In this document: piece after piece, positions 42,834 through 50,924 of the stretch | Position numbering within the stretch: the stretch's first letter is position 1 | How the letters are laid out: each line of letters begins with the position of its first letter | Source: VXLM01 sp965242665 | GTDB taxonomy: Bacteria; Chloroflexota; Dehalococcoidia; Lucifugimonadales; VXLM01 | Length of the DNA: 64,000 nucleotides | Assembly (NCBI GenBank): GCA_965242665.1 | Contig: OZ251484.1 | Location: 2,790,001-2,854,000 of the forward strand | Direction: 5' to 3' | Translations under genes and position numbers: made by a program | The notes under the pieces: model-generated | Database searches by the model: none | Seen by the model: the letters and a program-made list of their open reading frames with translations, nothing else | Told to the model about the DNA's origin: nothing

Positions 42834-44240
42834 ATGTCTGATCATGGGGAATTCAGGTTGACTGCCCATTTGATGCGGCGCGCGGGTTTTGGCGCTGCGT
42901 ATGACGAGATCGCGGAGTTGGCCGCGCAGGGGTACGAGGAGACGGTGGAGCAGTTGTTGTCGCCGGAGTCGCAGCCGGATATCGACGAGGCTTTGCTGTA
43001 CCGCTACCATCCGATGGCGGAGTATATCATTGCCCCGGAACATGCGCGGATGAACTGGTTGTTCCGGATGGTGAACGGCAAACGCCCGTTGCAAGAGAAG
43101 ACCGCGCTCTTCTGGCATCACGTGTTCGCTACGGGTCTGGACAAGGTGGAGTCTGCGCGGGCGATGCACACCCAGATAGAGACGTTCCGCGAGCACGGGA
43201 TGGGGAATTTTCGGGATTTGCTCGTTTGGCTGGCGCGGGATCCTGGGATGATCTATTGGCTCGACAACCAAGAGAACCACAAGCGCGCGCCAAACGAGAA
43301 CTGGGGTCGGGAGTTGCTCGAGTTGTTCTCGCTGGGAGTTGGGCAGTACACGGAAAAGGATGTGTACGAGTGTGCGCGGGCATTTACTGGGTGGGCGTTC
43401 ACAGGCAAGTCCGCGGGGCTTTCGTACCCCCCGCCGCCGTGGCTGTTCGAGTACCGGGCGGTCGACCATGACGAGGGGGAGAAGACATTCCTCGGGCAAA
43501 GAGGAAACTTCGGGGGGGAGGATATCATAGACATCGTGGTGCGGCAGCCTGCGTGCGCGCGGTTCATCATGCGCCACCTGTACAACTTCTTCGTGGAGGA
43601 CGAGCCCGAGGTTCCGAAGTGGCCCAACGAGCCGCCGAAGAATCCGGAGGCCATTGACTTGCTGTGCGAGGTGTTCGTCAAGTCGAGGTTTGAGATGCGT
43701 CCGGTGTTGAGGACGTTGTTCAACTCGGAGTTCTTCAAGGAGGCGGAGTACAAGAAGGTGAAGAGTCCGGTCGAGGTAGTGGTTGGGACTCTGAAGCTTA
43801 CGGAGTCGTTCGGGGGGCCGCATCCCGAGTGGGGAGTGCTGTCGAACGACCCTCGGTCGATGGGTCAGGACATGTTGAATCCGCCTTCGGTCGAGGGGTG
43901 GCACACCGGCGGTGAGTGGATCAATAGCGGGGCGCTGATCAATCGAGTCAACTTCGTGGCGGATCGTCTGCGTGAGACCTCGCGTCCAGGGGTGCGGGCG
44001 ATGGTCCAGAGGATCGGCGGCGGCAACGGGTCGATGGACGCCGATACGTTCGTGAGTCGGTGCTTGAGGGAGATGGGTCTGGGGACGGTAGACGAGGAGA
44101 CGTATGAGCAGTTGGTGCATGAGGCGGATCTCGGAGGGCCGATCGTGTTCGGAGAGAATGGCGAATTCCAGAGATTTTCCGATCGGGTAGGCAGTATGCT
44201 GGCCTTGATCGCAGGTACGAAGGAGTACCAGTTTGGCTGA
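42834..44240 (+). CDS. DUF1800 family protein
   Basis: A 468-residue protein typical of the DUF1800 family: AHLMRRAGFG at the start, EKTALFWHHVFATG, then NENWGRELLELFSLGVGQYTEKDV and ARAFTGW. The family is nearly always encoded next to DUF1501, as here, and probably acts in secretion or surface assembly; the exact function is unknown. GAGGAGG sits six bases before the ATG at 42834; upstream codons in the frame are ignored. The DUF1501 gene follows after 54 bases. Confidence 0.9.
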   Translation: MSDHGEFRLTAHLMRRAGFGAAYDEIAELAAQGYEETVEQLLSPESQPDIDEALLYRYHPMAEYIIAPEHARMNWLFRMVNGKRPLQEKTALFWHHVFATGLDKVESARAMHTQIETFREHGMGNFRDLLVWLARDPGMIYWLDNQENHKRAPNENWGRELLELFSLGVGQYTEKDVYECARAFTGWAFTGKSAGLSYPPPPWLFEYRAVDHDEGEKTFLGQRGNFGGEDIIDIVVRQPACARFIMRHLYNFFVEDEPEVPKWPNEPPKNPEAIDLLCEVFVKSRFEMRPVLRTLFNSEFFKEAEYKKVKSPVEVVVGTLKLTESFGGPHPEWGVLSNDPRSMGQDMLNPPSVEGWHTGGEWINSGALINRVNFVADRLRETSRPGVRAMVQRIGGGNGSMDADTFVSRCLREMGLGTVDEETYEQLVHEADLGGPIVFGENGEFQRFSDRVGSMLALIAGTKEYQFG

Positions 44241-44294
44241 AGGTTCCGCCAGGCTTCCGCTTGGCGGCGCGGCGCACGAAAGGAGGGGAGCGCT

Positions 44295-45428
44295 ATGACA
44301 TCTCGGAGCAAAGACCCGGTATTGGTCGTTCTGCAACTCAGTGGGGGCAACGACTATATGAACACGGTGGTGCCGTTTGGCAACCCCCACTACTACGATA
44401 ACCGCCCCCGCCTCAAGGTGAGCGAGGATGACGTGTTGAAGCTGGACGAGGACGTCGGCTTCAATCCGTCGATGGGGCCGCTGCACGAAATGTACGCGCG
44501 CGGGGAGGTTGCGGTACTGCACGGAGTTGGGTGGGCGGGCTCGAACCGTTCGCATTTCCGGTGCATGGACATTTGGCATACGGCGGATCCAGACACCTTC
44601 GCCACTCAGGGGTGGCTTGGGAAGGCTGCCCGCCAGATCGATCCCCGCGGGGAGAACCCCGTGACGGTCGTCAACATTGGTCAGGGGCTGCCGAGGGCGC
44701 TGGTCGCGGACGGTGTGTCCGTCGCGGCGGTGTCGGACATCGACGCTTACGGTATGTTGACGTCGATCGAGAAGGAAGAGATTCGCAAGCAGATGCTCAG
44801 TCGATTCGAGAAGATGTACGCCCCGGCGAACGGACGGGCGCCGGTGGTGGAGTATATCGCCAAGACTGGCATGGACGCCTTGAATGGGGCAGACCAGATT
44901 AGCATGGCTCCGCGGAGCTACGAGTCTGGCGTAGAGTACGGGAGCAATCTCGTTGCGCAGCGTCTGCGAGACGCGGCGAAGGTTCACTTGGCGGACATTG
45001 GAACGCGGATCCTGTACACGGAGTACGGGAGTTTCGACACACACGCCGCGCAGGCCACGAACCATCCGCGGTTGTGGGGAGACGTATCGAGGGCGATCGT
45101 GGATTTTTGGGACGATCTGGAGGAGCATGACGCGGCGGACAACGTGACGATGCTGGTCTTTTCGGAGTTTGGGCGGCGGGTGCGCGAGAACGGAGGCGGT
45201 ACCGACCATGGAGCGGCCGGAGCGGCGTTCGTGATTGGGCCGCGGGTTCGCGGAGGGCAGTACGGGGAGTATCCGAGCATCGAAGCGGACAAGTTGGTGG
45301 AAGGCGATTTGGCGCCCGGCATGGACTTTCGTGGGCCGTATGCGTCGATCATCGGTGATTGGCTGGGCGTCGACGACCGTGAGGTCTTGGAGGGCGAATT
45401 CGAGCGCCCCGCGATATTCTCGAACTAA
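44295..45428 (+). CDS. DUF1501 family protein
   Basis: A 377-residue DUF1501 protein with the alkaline-phosphatase/sulfatase-like fold. LVVLQLSGGNDYMNTVVP opens it, and LVFSEFGRRVRENGGGTDHGAAG holds the later metal-like ligands. YTEYGSFDTHAAQ is also diagnostic. Many members carry a twin-arginine signal; this one begins directly at the domain (MTSRSKDPVL). AAAGGAGGGG precedes the ATG. It works with the DUF1800 protein, with which it shares a promoter. Confidence 0.9.
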   Translation: MTSRSKDPVLVVLQLSGGNDYMNTVVPFGNPHYYDNRPRLKVSEDDVLKLDEDVGFNPSMGPLHEMYARGEVAVLHGVGWAGSNRSHFRCMDIWHTADPDTFATQGWLGKAARQIDPRGENPVTVVNIGQGLPRALVADGVSVAAVSDIDAYGMLTSIEKEEIRKQMLSRFEKMYAPANGRAPVVEYIAKTGMDALNGADQISMAPRSYESGVEYGSNLVAQRLRDAAKVHLADIGTRILYTEYGSFDTHAAQATNHPRLWGDVSRAIVDFWDDLEEHDAADNVTMLVFSEFGRRVRENGGGTDHGAAGAAFVIGPRVRGGQYGEYPSIEADKLVEGDLAPGMDFRGPYASIIGDWLGVDDREVLEGEFERPAIFSN

Positions 45429-45635
45429 GGGGGATCGCAGAAAACCCAAGGGCCTTGCACCTGCGGAGGCGCGGACACATGGATTGGAATCGGCCTATTG
45501 ATCGGGGGTAGTCTTCGGCTCTGCCGTTGACAACGTCGGTGCGGGTATCGCCATCGGTGTCGCCGTGGGAGTTGGGGCACAACTCACGAAGACCAAAGTC
45601 TCACGGGATGATCGGTAGATTCGGAGGAGGTTGGA

Positions 45636-46697
45636 ATGATTACTACGACGGCGGCTGGCCGAGCGTGGCACTACAGCCACAATTTGGGGCGGACGACGGC
45701 GGAGCACAACGAGAGCAAGTTTGGCCGGACAGGGGGGTACGGATACCCCATGGACGTAGCGGCGGCAGGGGACGGTATCTTGTTCGTCATCAGCCGGGGG
45801 TACGCCATTCCGCTTCCTGGGTTTGGCGTAGACATGTTTGCGCGGGTGGGCAAGACTACCATAGACGAGGACCACATTGGAGATTTTGCGCGCGGGGGGT
45901 TTACGTGGGCGGTGGGCATCGCGGTCTCGAAAGATGGAAACGTCTATTGCTCGGACGAGTACGAATGCACGGTCTCGGTGTTCGATCCGAATGGGATTCA
46001 GACGTTTCCGGAGTTCGATCCTGAAGGGGAGCATATCGACCGTTGGGGTGAGAAGGGGTCGGAGCCAGGGATGTTGGACGGACCTGCCGGCTTGGCGTTC
46101 GACACGAACGACGATCTGTATATCGTCGATAGCCTAAACAATCGGGTGCAGGTGTTTTCCAAGGCGGGAAATTTCTCGAGGGAGTGGGGGAAGGGCGGCA
46201 GCGGCCCTGGGGAGTTCGATCGTCCTTGGGGGATAACCATAGATGGAGAGGGCGCGGTTTACGTGGCGGATTGGGGGAACCACCGCGTGCAGAAGTTTGG
46301 GCCGGATGGAGAGTATGTGATGTCTTTTGGGGGATTGGGCGCGGGTGCCGGGTCTCTCGATCATCCTTCCGGCGTAGCGGTGGACAGCGACGGGGACGTA
46401 TACGTTACGGACTGGGGAAACCGTCGGGTGGCGGTATTCGAGCCAAACGGCGAGGTGCTTGCTGCACTGTACGGTGAGATGCGAACTCTATCGAAGGCGG
46501 GCCAGTACGCACTGGAGCGGGATCCGGAGAATATGAAGCGGTTCAACCAGGACGACAACCCGACACGACACTTGCTGCGCTTCTCTCGGCCATTGGGGAT
46601 CGACATCGACGAGCAGGACCGGGTCATCGTAACAGACGCACGCGGTCGGCTGGTGGTCTACAAGAAGGATTCGGACTACGAGGAGCCAGCTGCGTAG
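45636..46697 (+). CDS. NHL-repeat beta-propeller protein
   Basis: A 353-residue protein built of NHL repeats, for example FDRPWGITIDGEGAVYVADWGNHRVQKF, which form a six-bladed propeller used for binding or hydrolysis. No signal peptide is visible. A paralogue at 53773-54804 shares the opening (GR-x-Y/W-x-Y/H-x-x-N-x-G) and the Lys/Asp-rich ending. In this clade such genes often sit beside small ABM-type enzymes, as with the paralogue. GGAGGTTGG lies upstream of the ATG. The ligand is unknown. Confidence 0.85.
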   Translation: MITTTAAGRAWHYSHNLGRTTAEHNESKFGRTGGYGYPMDVAAAGDGILFVISRGYAIPLPGFGVDMFARVGKTTIDEDHIGDFARGGFTWAVGIAVSKDGNVYCSDEYECTVSVFDPNGIQTFPEFDPEGEHIDRWGEKGSEPGMLDGPAGLAFDTNDDLYIVDSLNNRVQVFSKAGNFSREWGKGGSGPGEFDRPWGITIDGEGAVYVADWGNHRVQKFGPDGEYVMSFGGLGAGAGSLDHPSGVAVDSDGDVYVTDWGNRRVAVFEPNGEVLAALYGEMRTLSKAGQYALERDPENMKRFNQDDNPTRHLLRFSRPLGIDIDEQDRVIVTDARGRLVVYKKDSDYEEPAA

Positions 46698-46814
46698 GTT
46701 GTGGCGGTCTCTTCCTTCTCAGTAGTGCCTCGGGGCCGCGCGCGATTTGCTAGAATCGGGAGTTGATGAGTCCTGCCGAGTCCCGTCCGTCGTCCGAATC
46801 TCGCACGTTCGCCG

Positions 46815-47366
46815 TTAGCGCCGTCCGGGGCGTGCGCTGTTGCGGAGTCGTCGGACGGCGACAGTCAGGGCGAGAGCGAGTGAGGCGATTCCCGTGGCGA
46901 CAGCCGCGGGAACGATCCATGAGGTTGGGTGGTCGGCGGAGGGGTGTATTTCCAACGGTACATCGGCGCTAGTATCGCCGAGCGGGCCGGAGATGTGGAA
47001 GGTGAAGACCCACTGTCCTGCACGTTCGAGCGGAACGCGCACATCGAAGTGGCTTACTCCGATCTGAACTGGGTTCGGACGGATCGGTCCGATGGATGCG
47101 TTCGCGGGGCCTTGTGCGCGGAGGGTTAGGTTGGTTGAAATGGGAGCTAGCTGATCGTCCCCGTGTCCGTTGGCGGCTGCGACGGCCTGCACGAGTACGG
47201 TAAAGACGACGAGTCCGGTTTTGGGTTGCGGGGGCCAGACACTGACAGAGACGTCGTATCCTGCGTGGCGTTGATTGTAGACGACCTCGCCTCCGTTTGC
47301 GGCGACGCCGTCGAGAATGAGGGCGGCGATGAGGATGGCGGAGGTGAAGGCAGAGAGGTATCGCAC
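46815..47366 (-). CDS. Exported Ig-like/FixH-like domain protein with C-terminal anchor
   Basis: A 183-residue protein with a signal peptide (residues 1-23), an extracytoplasmic beta domain with the YtkA/FixH-like pattern (GYDVSVSVWPPQPKTG, FDVRVPLERAGQWVFTFHISGP) and a single membrane helix near the C-terminus followed by Arg residues. Such domains are found in copper- and sugar-related membrane proteins, but the role here is open. It stands alone, opposite in direction to its left neighbour. Confidence 0.7.
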   Translation of the reverse strand: MRYLSAFTSAILIAALILDGVAANGGEVVYNQRHAGYDVSVSVWPPQPKTGLVVFTVLVQAVAAANGHGDDQLAPISTNLTLRAQGPANASIGPIRPNPVQIGVSHFDVRVPLERAGQWVFTFHISGPLGDTSADVPLEIHPSADHPTSWIVPAAVATGIASLALALTVAVRRLRNSARPGRR

Positions 47367-47489
47367 ATGTGTATCGTAACGCAGGATGGGGGAATGGTGC
47401 TCGACCCGATTGAGTGAAGTCGGCCCGGAGCCGGTTTGCCCGGTTCGCCGTCATCTGTGTAGACGGCGGCGAACCGGATGGGGCCCTGT

Positions 47490-48767
47490 CTAGCTATGGA
47501 CGCGGACGGACGGCTGCGACAAAGCGGGCACTTGCTCGGCCGAGCGGCGTTCGAGGACGTCCACGATGAGTTTGGCGGCGGTTGGGATGCTCATTCTGTC
47601 GAGATTGACGGTGATGTCGAACTTGCTACCGTCGTCGACAGCGCATCCAAACAGGCGGTTGAACACTTCTCTGCGCTCTTGGTCTGCCCGTTCCAGACGC
47701 TTGCGAGAGTCTTCTTGCGCGTCGGCGCCGTCCGAGGCGAATCGGGCGGCTCTGGAGTCGGCGGACGAGGAGACGTAGACTGCGAGTCCGTCGGACTGGG
47801 GGGGAGTGAAGAGATGGCATCCGTGTCCATGGAGGACGGCGTTGCCTTCCGCACTGTACCGCCGGACGAGGCCGCGGAGCTTTTGGATGTACTGTTGCTT
47901 GGTGATTGGTTCGGTTACGAGTTGATCGTACTCGTAAGCGCGCCCTGTACCGTATGCGTAGTAGCCGCTTTCGTAGGCGGCGCTGAGTTCGGTGGGGATG
48001 ACGATGGAGCCGAGCAGCCGCATCCAGAAGGATTTGTAGCTGTTCTCGAAGGCGGCGATTTCGGCTGTGGAGCATTGCAGTCGGTCCGCGAGTTGGCTGC
48101 GAATTTCGTCGTCTATGAACTCGCTGTCGAGCAGACGGGCGACCTCTCGTCCCAAGAGCTCGCTTTGGCTGCCCGGAAGGCCTGTGATGGTTACGATGGG
48201 CGTGAGTTCGCGCTCTCGTTGCGCGCGAGAACTCTCGGTAGAGTATCGGTCGGCGGAGACGGTCATGTGGACTGCGTCCACTGAGCCGTTTGAGGCGTGG
48301 TAGTTGTGGTCGATGGTGAATCCGAGTTTTTCGAACAGACCAATGGCGGGTCTGTTGTCCGTGGGCACAGTGACCCACACTTGGTCGAGCCCCATGGTGT
48401 TGAAGACTTTGTCGAGGAGTTCGAGCATGGCGGCGGTGCCGTACCCGTGGTGCCAGAGGTCTTTGCGGCCGATGATGACGGAAAGAGCGGCTCCGCCCGT
48501 TCCATCGAGTTGGACTTGGCATTCCCCGACGTGTTCGTCCGCGGTGTTGTAGATGGAGAAGAAGGTTCGGCCTGGGTCGCCGAACGTGCGGTTCCACTCC
48601 CAGTCGCTGGCTTCGAGCATGTGGAGCGGGTCGTAGCCGAGGTGAACTGGGTCGTCCGCGCTGTATCGTCCGAACCAGCGGTTGGAGAGGTCGACATCGT
48701 CGAGCCACCACGCGATTCGGTCTACGTCGTCCCTAGTTACGTTCTTGAAGGTTATCTCTGGCAGCAT
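47490..48767 (-). CDS. GNAT acetyltransferase fused to cytidylate kinase-like domain
   Basis: A 425-residue two-domain protein. Residues 1-170 are a RimJ/RimL-type GNAT domain with the acetyl-CoA loop IGRKDLWHHGYGTAAM and NRPAIGLFEKLGF. Residues about 190-410 match the cytidylate kinase-like family (VTITGLPGSQSELLGREVARLLD, then FIDDEIRSQL). The P-loop is GLPGSQSELL, without Lys, as in some members of that family. The pairing suggests acetylation and nucleotide binding in one protein, perhaps resistance or tailoring. AAAGGAGG ends five bases before the ATG at 48767, which settles the start. Confidence 0.75.
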   Translation of the reverse strand: MLPEITFKNVTRDDVDRIAWWLDDVDLSNRWFGRYSADDPVHLGYDPLHMLEASDWEWNRTFGDPGRTFFSIYNTADEHVGECQVQLDGTGGAALSVIIGRKDLWHHGYGTAAMLELLDKVFNTMGLDQVWVTVPTDNRPAIGLFEKLGFTIDHNYHASNGSVDAVHMTVSADRYSTESSRAQRERELTPIVTITGLPGSQSELLGREVARLLDSEFIDDEIRSQLADRLQCSTAEIAAFENSYKSFWMRLLGSIVIPTELSAAYESGYYAYGTGRAYEYDQLVTEPITKQQYIQKLRGLVRRYSAEGNAVLHGHGCHLFTPPQSDGLAVYVSSSADSRAARFASDGADAQEDSRKRLERADQERREVFNRLFGCAVDDGSKFDITVNLDRMSIPTAAKLIVDVLERRSAEQVPALSQPSVRVHS

Positions 48768-48842
48768 GTCATCCTCCTTTGATAGACGGCGAACAATCAC
48801 CGAGAACCTGCTCATCGAAACTCTGCTGGATACGATGTTTGC

Positions 48843-48872
48843 AGGATACACGATGCTTCTGGGCTGTGTCAA
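48843..48872 (-). promoter_or_regulatory. Promoter of the GNAT-kinase gene
   Basis: On the minus strand a perfect TTGACA (48867-48872) is followed after 18 bases by TATCCT (48843-48848), 75 bases before the start. The -10 matches those at 5708 and 14268. Confidence 0.6.
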
Positions 48873-49005
48873 CTCCTCCTGTGTTTTTGCACGAATTCGC
48901 AGGAAATAGAATGAAAATACACATAAATCAATTCTTGCAATAGGACTACTGAAAACTAATTTGTATTTCCGGACACAGGAGAGTTTGCCTTGGCATATCG
49001 TCGAC

Positions 49006-49034
49006 ATGATAGACCGCATGTTCTTGTATGTCAA
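49006..49034 (-). promoter_or_regulatory. Near-consensus upstream promoter, minus strand
   Basis: TTGACA (49029-49034) and TATCAT (49006-49011) are 17 bases apart. The next gene start on this strand is 240 bases away, so the transcript has a long leader or is a separate small RNA. Confidence 0.55.
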
Positions 49035-49418
49035 GGGTGATCGACTGAGAGTTCTGTCTATTTTATCGCGGCGTAGGTATCCCTGCACTGATGACTCATG
49101 GTTGACTTTCTCGCCAACCGAGCCTTTCTGTATGCAGAATCCCAGGAAAGCGGGAATCTACCAACCGCAAGCAGCAGTACCCCCGACCAGGTGCAGAGCT
49201 GCTAGGGGAGTGGAAGCCAACGTTGACAGTCATGCGCGCGTGGGATACCATCCGAGGCGAACGGGTCGGCGCACTCTGGTTGGGAGGGGCGTCGTCTCCC
49301 GCGAACGAAAGAGATTGGAGTCGATGCGCGTTCGATTGGGAACGATTGGAGGTTGGCACGGATCCGTGGAGGTTGGAGCGTTTCACGGAGGGTTTTCCAT
49401 GCGTGAGGGTGCAGACCG

Positions 49419-49763
49419 ATGATAACGTTGAACATGCGATTGACGGCGAAACGCGGACGGGAAGACGATTTGCTGTGCGCGGTTCGAGATCGGTGGATGG
49501 CTGCGATGTCGAGGCAACCAGGCTTCGTAAGAGGAGTGCTGCTCAAGCCCTACAGCGGGCCGGCTGCGGCCAACGTTGGACTGCCCGAGAAGGAATTTAC
49601 GTTCGAGGTCGTTTCGTTTTGGGAGACGGAAGCAGATCGCACGGCGTGGGCGGCGAGCGAGATTCATGCGGAGGTCATCGCAGGAGTGAACGATGCGGTG
49701 GAGCCGGACGCAGGGAAGGAGTCTGCGCTGTTTACGGTGGAGTATGATTGGGGGGAGAAGTAG
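49419..49763 (+). CDS. ABM-type dimeric alpha-beta barrel protein
   Basis: A 114-residue protein with the sequence rhythm of the antibiotic biosynthesis monooxygenase/dimeric alpha-beta barrel superfamily: MRLTAKRGREDDLLCAVRDR, then a strand (FVRGVLL) and FEVVSFWETEADRTAW. Such proteins oxidise quinone-like compounds or act as small binding dimers. It precedes the second class IV aminotransferase by about 90 bases. A related protein is encoded at 54815-55102. The assignment rests on pattern rather than a named motif. Confidence 0.65.
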   Translation: MITLNMRLTAKRGREDDLLCAVRDRWMAAMSRQPGFVRGVLLKPYSGPAAANVGLPEKEFTFEVVSFWETEADRTAWAASEIHAEVIAGVNDAVEPDAGKESALFTVEYDWGEK

Positions 49764-49853
49764 GGTGAGGACGGTTGCTCGAGATTGTCGGGGCGCGGCG
49801 GCCGCGGATCTGACCGTGCCCATGAACGAAATACGATGAGGAGTAGAACGCCG

Positions 49854-50795
49854 ATGACAGAAGGACGATTGGTCTATATGAGCGGGGAGTTCGTGCCGGA
49901 GAGCGAAGCGCGAGTGTCGATTTTCGACACGGCGTTGATGTTCGGGGACATGGTGTTCGAAATGACGCGGAGCTACAACCAGGAACCGTTCCGTCTTCGG
50001 CATCATTTGGAGCGCCTGTACGCGGGGATCAAGATATTGGAGATCGAGTGCGGGTTGGACATCGACGAGATGGAAGCGGCGACGATGGAGACGATAGAGG
50101 TCAACAAGGACCGGATGCCCGAGGGGATCGACTATCAGATCATGCACAACGTGTCCAACGGTCCATTGGGCCTGTATGCTTCCGTGTTTCCGGAGGGAGT
50201 CAAGCCGACGGTCACGATCAACGTGTGGCCTCTGACGTGGCATCTGGCAGGTATCTCGGACTACTACGATACGGGCGTTCATTCGGTATTGACGCAGCAG
50301 CAGTCTGTGCCGGCGCGGTACATCGACCCGAAGATCAAGAATCGGAGCCGGGTGTTCTACCAGATGGCGAATTTGCAGGCGCACAAGGTCGATCCGAATG
50401 CGTATGCGCTGCTCAGCGACGAGGATGGGTTCATCACGGAGGGAACCGGGAACAACTTCTTCATCGTCAAAGACGGTGTGGTCTATACTCCGGAGGGGCG
50501 GAACGTTCTTCGCGGAGTGACGCGGGGCGCAGTGATCGACTTGGCGGCGGAGTTGGGCATTCCCTTGTACGAGCGGAACATCGAGGCGTATGACGTTCAT
50601 GGGGCGGACGAGGCGTTCGTGTCGAGCACGTCCATGTTCATCCTGCCGGTGACGAGATTCAATACGCTGCCTGTGGGAGATGGGCGCGTCGGTCCGACGG
50701 TGAGGCGTCTTACGGATGCGTTCAGCGGGATGACTGGCGTGGATATCGTTGCGCAGGCAAGAGAATACAAGGCGGCTGCGGAGGCGGCAGGATAG
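49854..50795 (+). CDS. PLP-dependent class IV aminotransferase, second copy
   Basis: A 313-residue fold-type IV enzyme with DPKIKNRSRVFYQMAN (Schiff-base Lys the second of the two), EGTGNNFFIVKDG, GVTRGAVIDLA and SSTSMFILPVT. It is a clear paralogue of the enzyme at 6230-7132, with similar length. GAGGAG lies about ten bases before the ATG at 49854, which is preferred over an earlier start at 49785. The substrate is unknown. It follows an ABM-type gene on the same strand. Confidence 0.85.
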   Translation: MTEGRLVYMSGEFVPESEARVSIFDTALMFGDMVFEMTRSYNQEPFRLRHHLERLYAGIKILEIECGLDIDEMEAATMETIEVNKDRMPEGIDYQIMHNVSNGPLGLYASVFPEGVKPTVTINVWPLTWHLAGISDYYDTGVHSVLTQQQSVPARYIDPKIKNRSRVFYQMANLQAHKVDPNAYALLSDEDGFITEGTGNNFFIVKDGVVYTPEGRNVLRGVTRGAVIDLAAELGIPLYERNIEAYDVHGADEAFVSSTSMFILPVTRFNTLPVGDGRVGPTVRRLTDAFSGMTGVDIVAQAREYKAAAEAAG

Positions 50796-50924
50796 AGGCT
50801 GGTCACCCAAGGTTCGGCTGCGGCCCGTCTCTCTCCGCGGCGCGCTTGCGCGGGTCGGCCGCGTCGAGTCGCATCCTACCCGGGTCGCGCCGCCTCGATT
50901 TCGGATACGCGGACCATCGAGAAA

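Larger units (their letters stand above)
48768..49418. other. AT-rich intergenic stretch with two promoters
   Basis: The 650-base gap between divergent genes is AT-rich at 48885-49060. It contains two minus-strand promoters (listed separately) and, at 49137-49165, a degenerate palindromic repeat (AATCCCAGGAAAGCGGGAATC). No protein-coding frame is convincing. Confidence 0.6.

Noticed and set aside
42789..45449. 886-codon open frame on the minus strand
   Set aside because: It lies opposite the well-supported DUF1800 and DUF1501 genes and is Arg/Pro/His-rich, a typical antisense shadow.
45495..45600. Possible lipoprotein remnant on the minus strand (VFVSCAPTPTATP)
   Set aside because: It resembles a lipobox plus Thr/Pro linker, but there is no clear start and only about 30 codons remain.
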